Origin: Dactylorhiza incarnata
Lineage: Eukaryota; Streptophyta; Magnoliopsida; Asparagales; Orchidaceae
Length of the DNA stretch: 64,000 bases
Assembly (NCBI GenBank): GCA_033032865.1
Contig: JAWHQI010000525.1
Coordinates: 62,001-126,000, forward strand
Direction of reading: 5' to 3'
The notes under the pieces are model-generated. The model worked only from the letters and a program-made list of their open reading frames with translations, ran no database searches and was not told where the DNA came from. Positions 42,911-55,754 of this stretch are shown here, piece after piece. Each line of letters begins with the position of its first letter. The first letter of the stretch is position 1. The translations under genes and the position numbers were made by a program.

Positions 42911-44690
42911 TTTTCTTTTTATCTCTTATTTTGTGAAACTCTCTTTTTCATGCACTTTTTATTTAATTTCTGCACCCCTTAAACAATTATAATACAGGTA
43001 TTTGGTCCAGCTTAAGGACATAAAATAAAAGCGCTGCTGGGAGACAACCCAAATTTGCTGATTTCTGTTTTTCTAACATGTTTCAATTCAGTTTTTATAT
43101 ATTTTTGCTGCTTTTAGTTGTGCCGTTTGCAGGTGTGCTTTGTTCTGTGTGATGGAGGAAGCTGCGGATTGCTCGCGAATTTAACGCCAATCGCCTGGTA
43201 TGCTCAATTCTGAGCATTGGGTAACACTTCTCCCCCCTAGCTTTCAGTTTTTGTGATGTGATGTTGAGATTAAGTCTGGGGGAGAGCACGTTGTTATCCA
43301 CTTTGTGCACGAGTTGCAACCGCATGCTAGAAGATTTCATTTAAAATGTTTTGTTTATTTTCATTGCACACCACAGCACCCACTTGAGCGCGCTTAGCCG
43401 TTGGCACATCGCAAGTTGAATTTGTCTTTTTGTGTGATTTGGAAAATCATTGTGCTGGCTTAGGATTATGAGGCGGAGTAAAATGTTGACTCCAGTAGTG
43501 CTCCTAGTCGAGTGCTCATGTCTCGGAGGAATTCATGTAGATTCAATTTCTTTTTATGCTTTTAGTTTATATTTTTCTACTAGTGTAAATATTGTTTACT
43601 TTACTCAAAAATTTGGTGAATCCGGCGTGAATCAAACGGTAGCATAGGAATGTGTGTAGACGTTCATTAGTCTCGTATTGCCCGAGTCGGGGGGGAAGGA
43701 TTATCTTTCTCGGTGGCTAGAACTTGCCCCAAGCGATTCTTGAAGCATGGGTATACGGTTAGTCAATTGCGTGAATGTGATATAGGCCATCATTTTGGCC
43801 CGGTTGAGCCTTTATACCCCTTTCCTATCGATATATCCTCGTTAGCCCAGTTGTGCCTACCCGTTCTTTGATTCAGCCTCACTTTTATCGCACCAAAGCC
43901 CAAAAGCCAATCCTAGTCGCACACCCAAATCTGAGCTTTAGCTGTATAGTATTTTCATGAGTTGGGTTGTTGATGTGGTGATATGTTTGTGAATTTGTGG
44001 TTGTGTCTTATTGTTTATTTGCTGAAAATGATAAGAAAAGAAAAGAAAAAAATGAGAAAGAGAAAAGAAGTGAGAAGAAAAGAAAAAGATATGAGTTTGA
44101 ATGAAAAATTCATTTGTATAAGTATAAGTTTGGGAGTAAGCGGTGCACGCACCCAGGTTGTTAAGTCCAAGTCTGGGGGTGTAGTGTACCCGCATGTTTG
44201 TGTGGTGATGAGGATAGTTTTCTGTGCTAGCTCATTTGGGTTTAGTGTCTGAGCCGTCGCGTTTATCTTTGTTTACCGCACCTAAACCCAAGCCTCATCT
44301 CAAACCTAAAGTCCTATTGAATCACGCATTTGAGTCATACCAGTGTCGTAGAGAGAGTGCGAACGGGCAAGCTTATGGTCACGGACATTGATGGATTTCA
44401 ATGGAGTTGTCCCGAGCCCCGATCTTTTGCAATGCTCGCCTCAGCGTTCAGTTTACTTTCTTCCTATGTACGACCTTATGATTCACCGTGATTCACTTTT
44501 TCAGTAAACGTAATATATATCTACGCTCCTAGAAAATTATAAACTAATATGTATAATTAGAAATTTTATCTACTATATTTCTACGCACATGAGCATGCGA
44601 CTTCGCATGGTACTCCGCTTGATAATTTCTTCGCCAGCTTATGTTTTTCCTATCCGCGAGAGATGGTTTGCTCGGGACGCGCAAACAGTT
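42911..44690 (+). other. G 3' noncoding region
   Basis: No gene is seen. The clan blocks appear in order: GGTATTTGGTCCAGC then GGAGACAACCC (42998-43050), AAGTCTGGGGGAGAG (43274), GGTGAATCCGGCG (43614), CTTTCTCGGTGGCTAGAACTT (43712), GTGATATAGGCCAT (43777), CCAAGTCTGGGGGTGTAG (44169) and ATGCGACTTCGCAT (44595). Purine-rich AAAAGAAAAG runs lie at 44035-44090. Confidence 0.75.
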
Positions 44691-44703
44691 AAGTCTGGGG
44701 GTG
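44691..44703 (+). other. G polypurine tract
   Basis: AAGTCTGGGGGTG lies directly before TGATGAGTC at 44704. Two more copies of the same motif lie inside the 3' noncoding region (43274 and 44169). Confidence 0.85.
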
Positions 44704-46235
44704 TGATGAGTCTCAAATATATACACATTTATGGACTCATCTGGGTCAATTTTCTAGTCTATGCAGTTCACTTCAGTTGTGTTTTCACTCATATTTGAAA
44801 CTCCATGCTAAGTGCACCTCTAGGCCCGTTTTTGGTGTTATTTCATGTTCTTCATTTTTAGTAGTTTTCATGGATTGTTAAGTGCCACTTTCAGTGGCTG
44901 GATTCGTGGTTGTGCTGGAACAGGAGTCGTGCGGGTGTTCCCGGTACAATTCTGTACAGGAACACTGCGCACGATCACTATTTCTATTGCGCACGACCAC
45001 TGGTCGTGCGCCGCTGATCATGTGCACTTAACCCTATGTTTTGAGTTCTGTCTCGGACAGTGCGCACGACCACCAACGATATTGCGCACGACCACCGGTC
45101 GTGCGCCGCTGTTCGTGCGCACTTAACATCAATTTTATGAGTTCTGTTTCGACCAGTGCGCACGACCACATACGACAGTGCGCACGACCACCGGTCGTGC
45201 GCCACTGGTCGTGCGAACATGGTATTTTATAAATTTCTTACATTGCAGGCTCCACCCAGGCAGGCGCACGATCACAGAACTCCAGCGCGCACGACCACTG
45301 GTCGTGCGCCAATGACCGTGCGCAGTATTTTCGCCAGCGCCTATATAATGTCTTGATCCGCAAATTAGGGATAATCCGGTTCCGGGAGCGCGATTTCCAG
45401 TCTGTACGCCGCCGTTTTCCACTTCCAGCCACCTCCACCTCATCTTCTCCGCGAGGGGAAGTTGTCTCCGGCCATCCTAAGCATTTCTCCATCGTCCGGA
45501 AGCATTCTCCGCCGTCCGCAAGTACTTAAGCAAGCCGTCTCCAGTTTTGTCTGGTGAGAAGAATAGCAATCCTGAGGTAGAAGACGACGGAAGCACGTGG
45601 AGAGGTCGTGACAGTCTCTCAACGCCGGAAGCACAGTCCGCCCGAGTCCGGAGGTAGCTTGACAAACTACCATTCCGGCCGTGAACGGCCGCTAGTCTTC
45701 GTCCATTGGTTGTCTTCTTCTTCCCCTTTTTGATGTATTTCTTTGAATCATTTAAACTTGAATATCTTGATGTTTAGCTTAAATGCAATGGTTGCTTCTT
45801 CTCTATTCATCAATATTTGCTTGTGAATCGTTTCACCTCCACTCACTCACTCACGCACTCATCGTGTTCGATTCCCATTAGCAAGAGCTAACGGAGATTT
45901 GCGAAGAGGTGTTTGCGACCCTCACTCTCCGCACTAGTGATCACTTCATTCGCATGCGCACCGTCCATCCGCCTCACGAAGCTCGGCATCGCGGCCGTTG
46001 CATCCATCTCACCTTGTGAAGCGGTGATTTCGACCCGCATTTCTTTTATTGCTGTTAACAGTAGGAAACCAAATCAAAACCCCACTTTCTGTGTTTGTTC
46101 CCGCTTGTGTAATAATTGTCACACAACGCAATTCGTTCACCCAACCTGCATTCCTCAAGAGACTGACACTCGGGGATCCTATTCCCAACATTAATTACTT
46201 GCGCGACCGGTGCACTTGCCGAATTAATCGCATCA
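44704..46235 (+). repeat. G 3' LTR
   Basis: It matches 38929-40452, is 1532 bases long and ends AATCGCATCA. The first perfect palindrome is at 44989-45011. The target duplication gcatg follows at 46236. Confidence 0.95.
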
Positions 46236-48270
46236 GCATGTCACAGGGGTGATACCCTTGGGCTTGGGCACCAGAGACCAAGTCTCATTCTTCTCAAGAG
46301 CACTCATCTCTTCCTGCATAGCTGAATCCCACTGTTCCACGCCTTTGGCCTTTTCAAAGCTCGACGACTCCCTCTCATCCAAGGGACCAGCAAAGAAACA
46401 CGAGACAAAGCTCACCATGTTTCCTCCTGTATAGCGATCAGGGGAAATGATTGTTCGCTTCGATCTCCGCAACGCCTTCCCCTGACTCACAGTATCTTCA
46501 GCTGCTTCTTCCCTAGCTCCTGCTCTAGACGTGCTAGGAGCATCGCTCCCCCTTCTTCCTGATCCAGAAGCCTCCGCCTCAGAACTAGATATTGATGGAC
46601 CACCTGGTGACACAGGCAGCTCCACCTGAAGATTTTCCATAGCTTTCTCCGGCTCCTCCACCCTGCTTTCTGGTAGCTCAGCACCAGAGCTTCCATTGTA
46701 GGACGTCACCTCGTCGAACACGATGTCGTAAGATACAGCAAATCTCCGCTTCTCCAAGTCCATGCACTTCCAGCACTTCTTCCAATCATCATAACCCACG
46801 AAGACTAGCTTCCTTGCTTTTGCATCTAGCTTCGTCCGAAGCGCATCGGGAACATGTACATAGCAGGTGGAACCAAACACCCGAAGGTGCGCCACGCTTG
46901 GATTTTCCTTGAACATCATCTCATGCGGGGTCAACATGTTGATGGGACTGAGAGGCATCCTGTTGATGACGTAGACAGCACAAGACATTCCCTCCGCCCA
47001 GAAGGACTTTGGGATGCTCTTGGAATGTAGCCAACACTTGCAGGTCTCCGTCAGATGACAGATCTTTCGCTCTGCAACTCCATTTTGTTGTGGAGTATGA
47101 GCACAAGTAAGTTACCTCCGGATGCATGCCTTCCAGCAAAAAATAGAGAACTCACCAGAGGTGAACTCCCCTTTGTTGTCAGTCCTCAACTTCTTAACCC
47201 GCAGACCTAGCCGACCCTCCACGAGCTCCTTGAACTCCACAAACTTGGCAATCACCTCCGCCTTCTCCTTCAAGAAATATACCCAGACATATCTGGTGTA
47301 GTCATCAATCAACACCAACATATATCTGCTGCCTCCGAGGCTTGGGGTAGCAGTCGGTTCCATCAAGTCATCGTGGATGCACTCCAACGACACACTACTC
47401 CTTGTCTGTGACTTGTCAAACGTAGTCGATGAGACTTGCCAAACTGACATCCAACGCATACATGATCGTCTCCGTAGGAGGATAGACTAGGCACGCCCTT
47501 GACCAGACCTTTCATCGCCATAGCCTTCAGCTTATCCATCCCTACATGCCCCAACCTCTCGTGCCATATGACAGCAATATCATTCATCCGCATCTTGTCG
47601 ACATAAGAACTTGTCGATAGAACGAACAAGTCTTTAGCTCTCCTCCCGACATGAACTACCTCGGCCTTCACCGCCTCAACATTTCTTCGAAACTTCACTT
47701 CTGTTGGACCGAACAGAACGTGATACCCAGCGTCAACAGCGTTGGTCACGGAGAAGAGGTTTTCTTCATTCCAGGCACATGACAGACACTCTTCAACGTA
47801 AGCAGCCCTCTATCACTGCCCAAGGAAACAACCCCCACCTTCTCGATAACATGCACGGTATTATCAGCAGTAATAATGGCATCATTACCTGAGTAGGGTT
47901 GCGCTGAAGTAAGCTTTGAATCGTCCCCGGTGTGGTGATGACCACACCCTGAGTCCACGATCCAGTCCTCCTGATAGTTGATAGGAGCCGCAGCTCCAAC
48001 AGAAGCCGAGAAGGCTCCTCCCCATCCTCTATCATTCTGTCTGGCCTCAGCTTCCTCCTTCCCTGCAGCAGGTGATATTGACCTTTTCAGGGTGAAATCT
48101 GCTTTGGCATTGATCCGCCTCCAGTTCCTCACCTCATGACCGTTATCCCCAATCAGGATAACTTCCTTCGTGCTCTCTCCTCCAACCACCTCCCAGAGGT
48201 CCTCACCCAGAAGATAACTCTACATACACGACTTCCACTTCTTAAAGTTAGTCGATGTAAGCATCTCAAA
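46236..48270 (-). pseudogene. F gag stub, protease and integrase (broken)
   Basis: On the minus strand the gene begins near 48270 with a copia gag start (TNFKKWKSCM, a stop, then YLLGEDLWEVVGG). After RINAKADFTLK it jumps to a lysine/glutamate-rich linker and the protease motif WIVDSGCGHHHTG (47746-48189), so most of the capsid is deleted. Then come the GAG-pre-integrase zinc region (WHERLGHVGMDKLKAM, CVGCQFGKSHR; 47363-47749), the integrase core (LVLIDDYTRYVWVYF, LRTDNKGEF; 47112-47459) and its C-terminal part (46236-46988, RVFGSTCYVHVPDALRTK, then a serine-rich linker). Frameshifts lie near 47450, 47125 and 47000. G interrupts it at 46235. Confidence 0.88.
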
Positions 48271-48360
48271 TCCAAGACCCCTTGCTACAATGGCTCTACC
48301 ACTGGTTCCTTCTTCACAAAGGCGATGGAAACTTTTAGTTATTCACTGCACTATCCACTC

Positions 48361-48379
48361 CAACCTAGCTCTGATACCA
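48361..48379 (-). other. F primer binding site (tRNA-iMet type)
   Basis: The minus strand reads ATGGTATCAGAGCTAGGTT directly next to the LTR, the standard initiator-methionine primer site. Confidence 0.93.
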
Positions 48380-49582
48380 TGTGAAATTTTCAGTAGATCT
48401 AGGAGTGAGCAGAAATTGTACAACTAAAAGTTATAGCCAATCAACCAGAAGCACATGAAGCAAACACAATCTTTATTGATCAAGAAAAATTCTTCAGTAC
48501 AGGGCGAGGTATACATGGCGAGACATGATTTCGCCAGTACACAAAAACCAGAAGGGAAAACAAGCTGAAAAGATAACCAGCGGTCTGCCAATCGAGACCG
48601 CCTGACCGCTCGACCTGACAGTCCGCTCGGCTAGAGAACAAGACTGCCCGAACTGCCTGCCTGCGAATTGAACGACACCAACTGAGAACTCCGCGAACTC
48701 CCGAACTCCACTGATCCTCCCGAACTCCAGCAACCCGCACTGCAAGCCGCGAGACCGCCCGAACACCTTCAGAAGAGGAGGTGACCGCAGCTACCCGCAC
48801 AATCCGCAGAAGCTGCACAAGACAAGTTCGATCAGCTAACCAACCGATCACAAAAAAGAGACCGCAAGAACCGGACGAGAGCTCAGCTTACACTTGGTGC
48901 GATTATTTTGCCGCTATAGTGACTCCTATTTATAGGCGAGCGACCTGATCCAGTCACCGCCCTATGAGATAGAGTCACCACCCTTGACCGCGTGATCAGA
49001 CCGGTCAACCCGCGCGATCAGCAAAAAGATCCTCCTGCTTAGTGAGCTCGCCGACTTCAACAGAAGCCACACGATCATGACAACTCGCCCGGTCATGACG
49101 CTCACCACCTGTGTTCGCCACCTGACCTCCTCCAGAGACCGCGAACACACCAAGTCGACTAGGACAACATCCCACCAAGTCGACCATGCACCTGTGACCA
49201 CATATACCAGCAGATCGCCGAAGGACCAGCTATGCGAACATAAACCGGAGACCGCGCGACTAAGAAGACCTTAGTCCGCGCGCACCACAAAGAGACCGGA
49301 CAGCCACCAGACCAGGCTGCCCCCACCACGCGATCACAAGCACCAGATCTCGCGGTTACACCGAACAGAAGATAGCTCGCCACGCGGTCACACGACCAGA
49401 CCTAACGGCCTCACCTCGGCACCCTAGGACATAAGAACGGCGGTCACGCCAAATAGCCTGCGGCTAGACCATAGAGGTCAGACCGCCTGAGGAGACCGCA
49501 ATACCGTGTGGTCAGACCAGACCGCGCGGTCTCCCCCCCCAGACCGCCAACTCCACAAACTTCCACTGCAACATTTTCAACA
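48380..49582 (-). repeat. F 5' LTR
   Basis: It is 1203 bases with plus-strand ends TGTGAAATTTTC and ATTTTCAACA. It matches the interrupted 3' LTR (34517-37515). TATTTATAGG at about 48929 on the plus strand and a high density of GACCGC words are visible. Confidence 0.93.
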
Positions 49583-50577
49583 AGAACAGTGCGCACGAGC
49601 GCCAATTTATAGTGCGCACGACCACGGGTCGTGCGCCAATGATCATGCGCATTGTTTCTGCCTGCGCGTATTTAAAGACCTGTTTTCCAAATTATGGCAG
49701 ATCCGTATGTTTTCAGCCGCGATTTGGACTCCGCCCAACACCATTTTCTCCCACCATCCACCTCCACTCCATCTCCTTCATTGGGGAAGCACTTTTCGGT
49801 GATCCTAAGCATCATCCGAGGATTCAGAGGTCCTCCCAGCCATCTACAAGCAACAAAGCCCAAGTTGTGCATGTCTGTTTGGTGAGAAGACGAAGCAAAC
49901 CTGATTTTAGAAGACGACAGAACAAGATCGGAGGTGGTGACAACCTCGTGATCCCGGAAGCATACATCATCCGAGCCCGGAAGTGGTTTGACAACCCACT
50001 ATTTCGGCCGTGAACGATGGCTAGCCTTCTTCTATAGGTTTATTCTCTACTCTATCTTTTTGTTGATGTGTTGATTTGTGTAAACATGAATATTCTCATA
50101 TTTTCTATGAATGAAAACATCGTTTCTTGTTTATTCATTTGTATTGTTGTATTGTAATGCGCTCCGCCCTCACCCACTCCATTCACTCCATTCACTCGTG
50201 CACTTTTGATTCACGTTAGCAAAAGGTAACGATGGATAGTGAAAGGTGATTACGACCCTCATACTCCGCTCTCTAGATCACTCCATCTGCGAGCTCACTG
50301 TCCACTCACCTCACAAAGCTCGACATAGCGGCCGACGCATTCCATCTCACCTTGCGAAGCGGTGATTTTGACCCGCACCTTTATTTTATTGTTGTTAGAA
50401 ATAGAAATCAAACCAAAGCCCTGTGTTCATTTTTGTTCGCTCGTTGTAACAATCGTCACATGACATAATTCGCTTCACCATACCCTGCATTCATCAAGAG
50501 ATCGACATTCAGGGAAATTATTCCCAAAATTATTACTTGACAGCGACCGGTGCACTTGCCGTAACGCATCAAGTTTT

Positions 50578-50595
50578 TGGCGCCATTGCCGGGGA
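50578..50595 (+). other. E primer binding site (tRNA-Asp type)
   Basis: TGGCGCCATTGCCGGGGA differs by one base from the tRNA-Asp complement seen in G. Confidence 0.85.
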
Positions 50596-50681
50596 ATGCA
50601 GACGTGAAGTGTTTTGTGTTTTGAACCCTTGTTATAGAAGCGTGTGTTTTTTATTTTATTTTTTTGTCTTTTGTTTGTGTA

Positions 50682-52446
50682 TGCAGGGGAAAGCCGCAAG
50701 GGATCTAACACCCTTTGATCCAGAAATCTAATGGACTGCTCGCGCACTGAGGCGTGCTGCAGCCGCACGAGTGGAAATGGGAGATAATTTGAACCTGGGA
50801 GAGGGCCACAGAGGCGGCCAGAGAGTGCCCAACGAGGGGCAAAATATGAATTCGAGAGCGCCCAATGTTGGGTAGAATATTATGGTGGATGAACAGGAGG
50901 CGGCTCGACCAAGGCCACGAACAATGAGGGATTACACCACCCCAACTGCCGGGAGTGTGTATCCGGGATTCGGGCCAGATATCATGAACAACCAGTTCGA
51001 AATCAAGCCGGTCATTCTGAATATTATCCGAAACAACACACAGTTCTCGGGGATGCCTAGTGAAGACCCACATCTTCACCTGGCGGAGTTTACTGAAATT
51101 TGCGGAACGTTCTGTTACGTGGGAATCCCAGATGAAACAGTCAAACTGAGACTACTTCCATTCTCTCTGCATGATAAAGCCAAGGTCTGGCTCCATACAA
51201 TCCCTCCAGGTACAGCCGCAACATGGGACGCCCTCACGTCCAAGTTCCTCGCCAAGTTCCATCCGGTGGACAAGATTGTGAGCCTTAGGCGGGATATTGC
51301 TACTTTCCGTCAGGCGGATCAGGAGACTCTCGCTGAGGCTTGGGAGCGCTTCAACGAACTACTTCGCAAGTGCCCAAGCCATGAGCTCCAACCATGGAAT
51401 CTAGTGGAGAATTTGTACTTCGCGATAGAGCCCAACTATCAGGCAATGGTTAATGTCACTGCTAGAGTCACCTTAATGAACCAGACCACGGAGGAAGCCT
51501 TGAGAATATTGCAAGACATTGCTTCCCACAACACTTTCTCGACATCTGGGAGGAATGCACCCAGGGGCGCACGGGGTCTTTTCGCGGTGGACTCTATACC
51601 TTCTTCTGCTGTGCCCTCTACGACTATCGCTTGCGAAGGATGCGGAGGTGGTGGTCACCATGCTTACGAATGCCCGGGAGGTGGGCAATCAGGTGAATTC
51701 GCCCAGTTTAACTTAAATGAGTCTGTTAATTATGTAGGGAATCAAACTAGGGGGCACCCTATGGAAATACTTATAATCCGGGAGTGATAAATCATCCCAA
51801 TTTCTCATGGAACCAAAATGCGGCTAGCCAACGATGGAAACCAGGGTAGCATCAAAATGATGCTTATGCCTCTGGGAGTCAACCGAGGACACCTCTACCG
51901 GGTTACAATCAAGGTGCCCCAGCCCCCAAGAAAAGCAATTTAGAAGAAATGATGGAAAGGTTTATGGAGGCTGCCCATTCCAACATGGCAAACCAAACTG
52001 CTTCCATGCAGAACTTGGAAACGCAATTGGGCCAATTGGCTCAAGTGCTTACCGAGCGTTCGCAAGGGACTCTCCCCAGCAATACTGAAAAAAATCCTAT
52101 AGATCAGGGGAAGATTCTTTCTGAAGCGGTAGTGAGCAGCCCGAATGAGTTGGTAGTCACCTTCTCCATCAATAACGTTGAGACGACTATCTTATGCGAC
52201 TCTGGATCATCCCGCAACATTCTTGCATTGAAAGGCGTTGCTAAAATGCAACTTAAAATGGATACGGATGATCAGAAGTCTCTCGTGCTTGCTAACGAGA
52301 CGTTTATTCAGGCAGAGGGAGAAGTGAAAAATGTCGAAGATATAATTGAGGGGACAGTGGTGGTAGACGACTTCAAAGTGTTAGGACCCCACGAAAATTG
52401 ATCCATTCCTATCTTGGGAGTACCATTCATGAAGGAGAGTGGTGCT
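50682..52446 (+). pseudogene. E gag-protease gene, 5' part (broken, cut by H)
   Basis: The frame starts near 50682 just before GCAGGGGAAAGCCGC and has stops at about 50730 and 50874. The long open part is 50882-51787: FEIKPVILNIIRNN, EDPHLHLAEFTEICGTF, LLPFSLHDKAKVWLHTIPPG, and a CCHC knuckle CEGCGGGGHHAYEC. A frameshift near 51765 and a stop near 51849 precede the next open part, which carries the protease (ILCDSGSSRNIL). A TGA at 52399 lies inside the protease, and H is inserted a few codons later. The 3' remainder is at 58772-59380. G has the same protein with different breaks. Confidence 0.88.
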
Positions 52447-54036
52447 TGATGCGCAAATCTTAGCACACCGCTATAGGCGGTAGCAAGACTGCGGAACGAA
52501 ATGGCAGTGTACCGATCGTTCAAGTAATATAAAATGTGGGAGTGAATCCCCAAGTATCGATCTCGAAGGAACACAGTAAGGTGGAGTTTATTATTGAGGA
52601 AGTACTTGAGATTGAAGTCCTTTATGTCAGATGGGATGCGGAAACGGGGTGATTTGGCTTTTGGAAAATAAAAGAAAACACTACAACTACTCCTATGCAA
52701 TGCTGCTATGCAATGCTTCGCTTGGCGGGATGGAGACTACGTAGGCCTTGAGCGCGCTACTTCGAAAGGGCGGATGGACGAGTAGGCAAACAAATGGAAT
52801 GAGGGTCGCAAGCACCTCTTCGACAAGCACGCCACTAGCAATTGCTAGTGCGACACATGAACGTGACGGTGGGATGGAGGATAGAATGGGGCGCACCTCA
52901 TACACACATATAAATAAAAAGATACATTCACATAGACATGAAATAACTTTATAAAGCAAGGTCTATAGTGTTCATCATCTAAATACAAAGGATCTAACAA
53001 TTACAACACAAAATACAAAGAAGGGGAAAGTAAGGAATCGACCGAATCTGAAGTCTTGTTGAGGGTTCACGGTTGGAATCGCTGGGTTGTCAATCCGCGT
53101 CCAAGCTCGGTCCTCAACTGCGTCCGGGGTAGAGAAGGTTATCACTACCCTCCAATGGCCCGTCTTCTTCGTGTCACGATTCAGCTGCACAACCAAGCTT
53201 CCTTCTTTTTGGATGATGGTGGATGAAGAGCTAGATCCTTCTCCTTGGAGCTTGAGGATGATGGAGGAGGCCTAGGGCCAAGCCCTCATGGAAAGGTGGA
53301 GGTGTACGGAGCTGGAACTCCTTTTGCGGCGGAAAAAGCAGAAAAATGTACGATCCCTTCGTACTAGGGCGAACTGCGCTTTTATAGAAAAGGATTAGAA
53401 AAATGGTCACGCACGGTCGAACGCACGACTGTGCGTAGACCGTGCGATATTAATAATAAAGAACAGCGCAGGAAGACGACCTGGAGTACCCGTGCGATTT
53501 ACTCACTCACGGGCAAATACGCCCGTGCGTCAAAACGCACGGGCAAATTCAGAAAAGCTAAAAACAAGGCTAAACAGGTTGATCGTGTGATTCCTTCACG
53601 CATGGCCACTGCCCGTGCGCAGAGACGCACGATCAACGATAGATCATCAATTTCCTCCTCAGCAAAGGGCGCACGACCACAACCGACCGTGCGCCAACAT
53701 AACGCACGACCGTGCGATATGCACAGAAATAAAGCTGGGAATACCTGCATTAGCCACAACATAACTCAAGATAAAATTGATGAAATGTCCACCTGCATTA
53801 GCCACAACAAAGCTGGGAATACCCTTCCAGCACAGGAAATAAAGCAAAAAGAGAATGAGGAGCACGCTGTGCTTACCCCCAACATTAACACGTGCAAATG
53901 CACACCACAACGGGCCTAAAAGTGCAATTAGCAGGGAATAACAAATATGAATAAAAACATGCCTAAGTGTAGTGCAAAGACTAGAAGTAAGGCCCAGATG
54001 AGCCCATAAATGTATATATATAAATGGGACTCATCA
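52447..54036 (-). repeat. H 3' LTR
   Basis: The plus-strand ends are TGATGCGCAAATCTTAGC and AATGGGACTCATCA. It matches 57215-58766 with scattered differences and short insertions. It includes CGCACG palindromic words (53405-53720) and, on the minus strand, CTATAAAAGC near 53390. Confidence 0.95.
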
Positions 54037-55754
54037 CACCCCCAGACTTACCTGTTTGCGTGTCCCGAGCAAACAAATCCGGCGGAGTATGAAAATGGTA
54101 GTTGGCGTAGAGAATTGCAAAGAAAGAGTAAGATGCGAAGTATCATACCCATGCAAATAAAAATTCTGTAAAAGAAGATTCTAACTATACAAACTAATTT
54201 ACAATAGTATAAATGCGTAAATAGAGATTTATTTGTACTCAGATGGTGAATCATGAAGAATTTGTGTGATCGTGCCCGGTGTGAAAGTAAACAAACCACT
54301 CAGGAGGGTGTTGCTAAAGACCAGAATTTGGGAATAACTCCGCTGAAATCCATCAACGACGAGAACCATATGCTTGTCCGGTTACACTCTCTCCATAGCG
54401 CTAGTGAACTCACAAGGCGAATCGATAGGGCTTTAGGGATACACGAGGCTTAGGTTACGGTTTGGAATACAAAGATAAACATGATGGCTAAACGCAACCC
54501 AAAAGAGCTCACAAAAGTGCTAAATCATAGCAGCCACAATAACACACGTGCAACACACCCCCAGACTTGACTTTGAAACCGGGTGTGCACACGGCCTACA
54601 ACAATCAATAACAATAAATGCTTCAATTAAAGCGCTAGGGATAAATATACATATATTTTTTTCTTTTTCTTTTTCTTTTTCTTTTCTTTTTATCCCCAAA
54701 TCAATTAGCACAATTCTCAGCACATAGACATTTTTTTAAAACTTCCACATCAACACTGAAGTTTCGCATCACCGCACCGCATTGCAAAATTACAATTCAT
54801 AAATGCTTTTAGCTTAATTTTTGGTTGCGACAACTGGATTATCTTTTAGGCCTTGGTGAAGTATGGTGGAGCTGAACCAAAAGATCGCATAGGCACAAAA
54901 TAGGCTAGCAATGGTTAGTGCATAGGAAAGGTAGAACAAAGCTCAAGCTTGCCAAAAAGATGGCCTACGTCATGCTCAACTTGCAAATCGTTCGCACCCA
55001 TGCTTTGAGAGTTGCTTGGGGCAAGTTCTTAGCCCTCGAGAAAGGTAATCCTTCCTCCCGACTCGAGCAACACACAACTAGCGCTCGCTTACACACAACA
55101 CCGTGCTACTGCAAATTTCAGTCACATTCACCAAATGAGTAAAATAAATTAAAGACTGCGCAAGAATACTAATTGTAAATTTGCCGCATAGAGATAATAT
55201 AATTTCACTCACATTTCTATGGAAGCATGCGGATGCGACTAGAGCACTACAAGAGTCAACATCGCACTCTGATTTGCAAGTCCTAAGCTAACATCCTATT
55301 TCACATGCCAACCAAAATAAGCATGAACAGAAACACACATACATGTGAGTGCGCTCTCAAGTGGGTGCTTTGTGTGCAGACAAAATGAACAAAATAATCT
55401 AGATAAAAACTTCTAGCATGCTAAATAAATGTGCACGTGAGTGGGTACACAAAAAGGTCTCCCCCAGACTTAAACTATGCATTAAGATATTCTAAAACAA
55501 AGTTAGGGGAAGAGGGTACCTAATGCTCAGCAAGTAAGCATGTCGGAAGCCTAGAGTGAAGCTCTACGAAGAATCACAACCACCGCCTTCACAAATAGAA
55601 AATACCTGCAAGTGGTTGTCTCCGCAAAAGCAAACTAAAATAAAATCTAACTAACTAGTTAGAGTCGGCGATAAAATAAAAGACAAGAAAAAGTAAGATA
55701 ACTATTGGGGTTATTGTCATCCCAGCACACGACTTATTCAGAAACGCGAGGGTC
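54037..55754 (-). other. H polypurine tract and 3' noncoding region
   Basis: Read on the minus strand the clan motif AAGTCTGGGGG(T/A)G occurs three times: next to the LTR (54037-54049), near 54557 and near 55461. Other shared blocks (GCATGCGGATGCGACT-like, GTGCTCTAGTCGCATCCGCA) appear near 55230. The (TTTTTC)n/AAAAGA tract at 54658-54690 corresponds to the purine runs of G. No gene is seen. Confidence 0.75.

Larger units (their letters stand above)
38929..46235 (+). mobile_element. G: non-autonomous Athila-like gag-protease element
   Basis: G has LTRs 38929-40452 and 44704-46235, a perfect target duplication gcatg (38924-38928, 46236-46240), a tRNA-Asp primer site, one gag-protease gene with two breaks, a 1.8-kb 3' noncoding region and a polypurine tract. 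The LTRs are very similar by eye. There is no reverse transcriptase, RNase H or integrase. It is inserted in the F pol and splits a valine-threonine-cysteine-lysine stretch. Confidence 0.95.
34517..49582 (-). mobile_element. F: Ty1/copia element, defective, carrying G and I
   Basis: On the minus strand: 5' LTR 48380-49582, initiator-methionine primer site, a gag stub, protease, integrase, reverse transcriptase and RNase H in copia order, polypurine tract, then 3' LTR 34517-37515. Solo LTR I sits in the 3' LTR and G sits in pol. Most of gag is missing and pol has several stops. It is inserted in the E 5' LTR at agaac. Confidence 0.92.
34025..50571 (+). repeat. E 5' LTR, interrupted by F
   Basis: The part 34025-34516 starts TGATGAGTCAC and contains the GCGCACGACC-type words. 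After F the LTR resumes at 49583 with AGAACAGTGCGCACGAGC and ends GCATCA at 50571. It contains TATTTAAAG at about 49669 and the CCACTCACCTCACAAAGC block near its end. It matches 61045-62498. The F target duplication is aaaac (34512-34516, mutated) and agaac (49583-49587). Confidence 0.9.
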
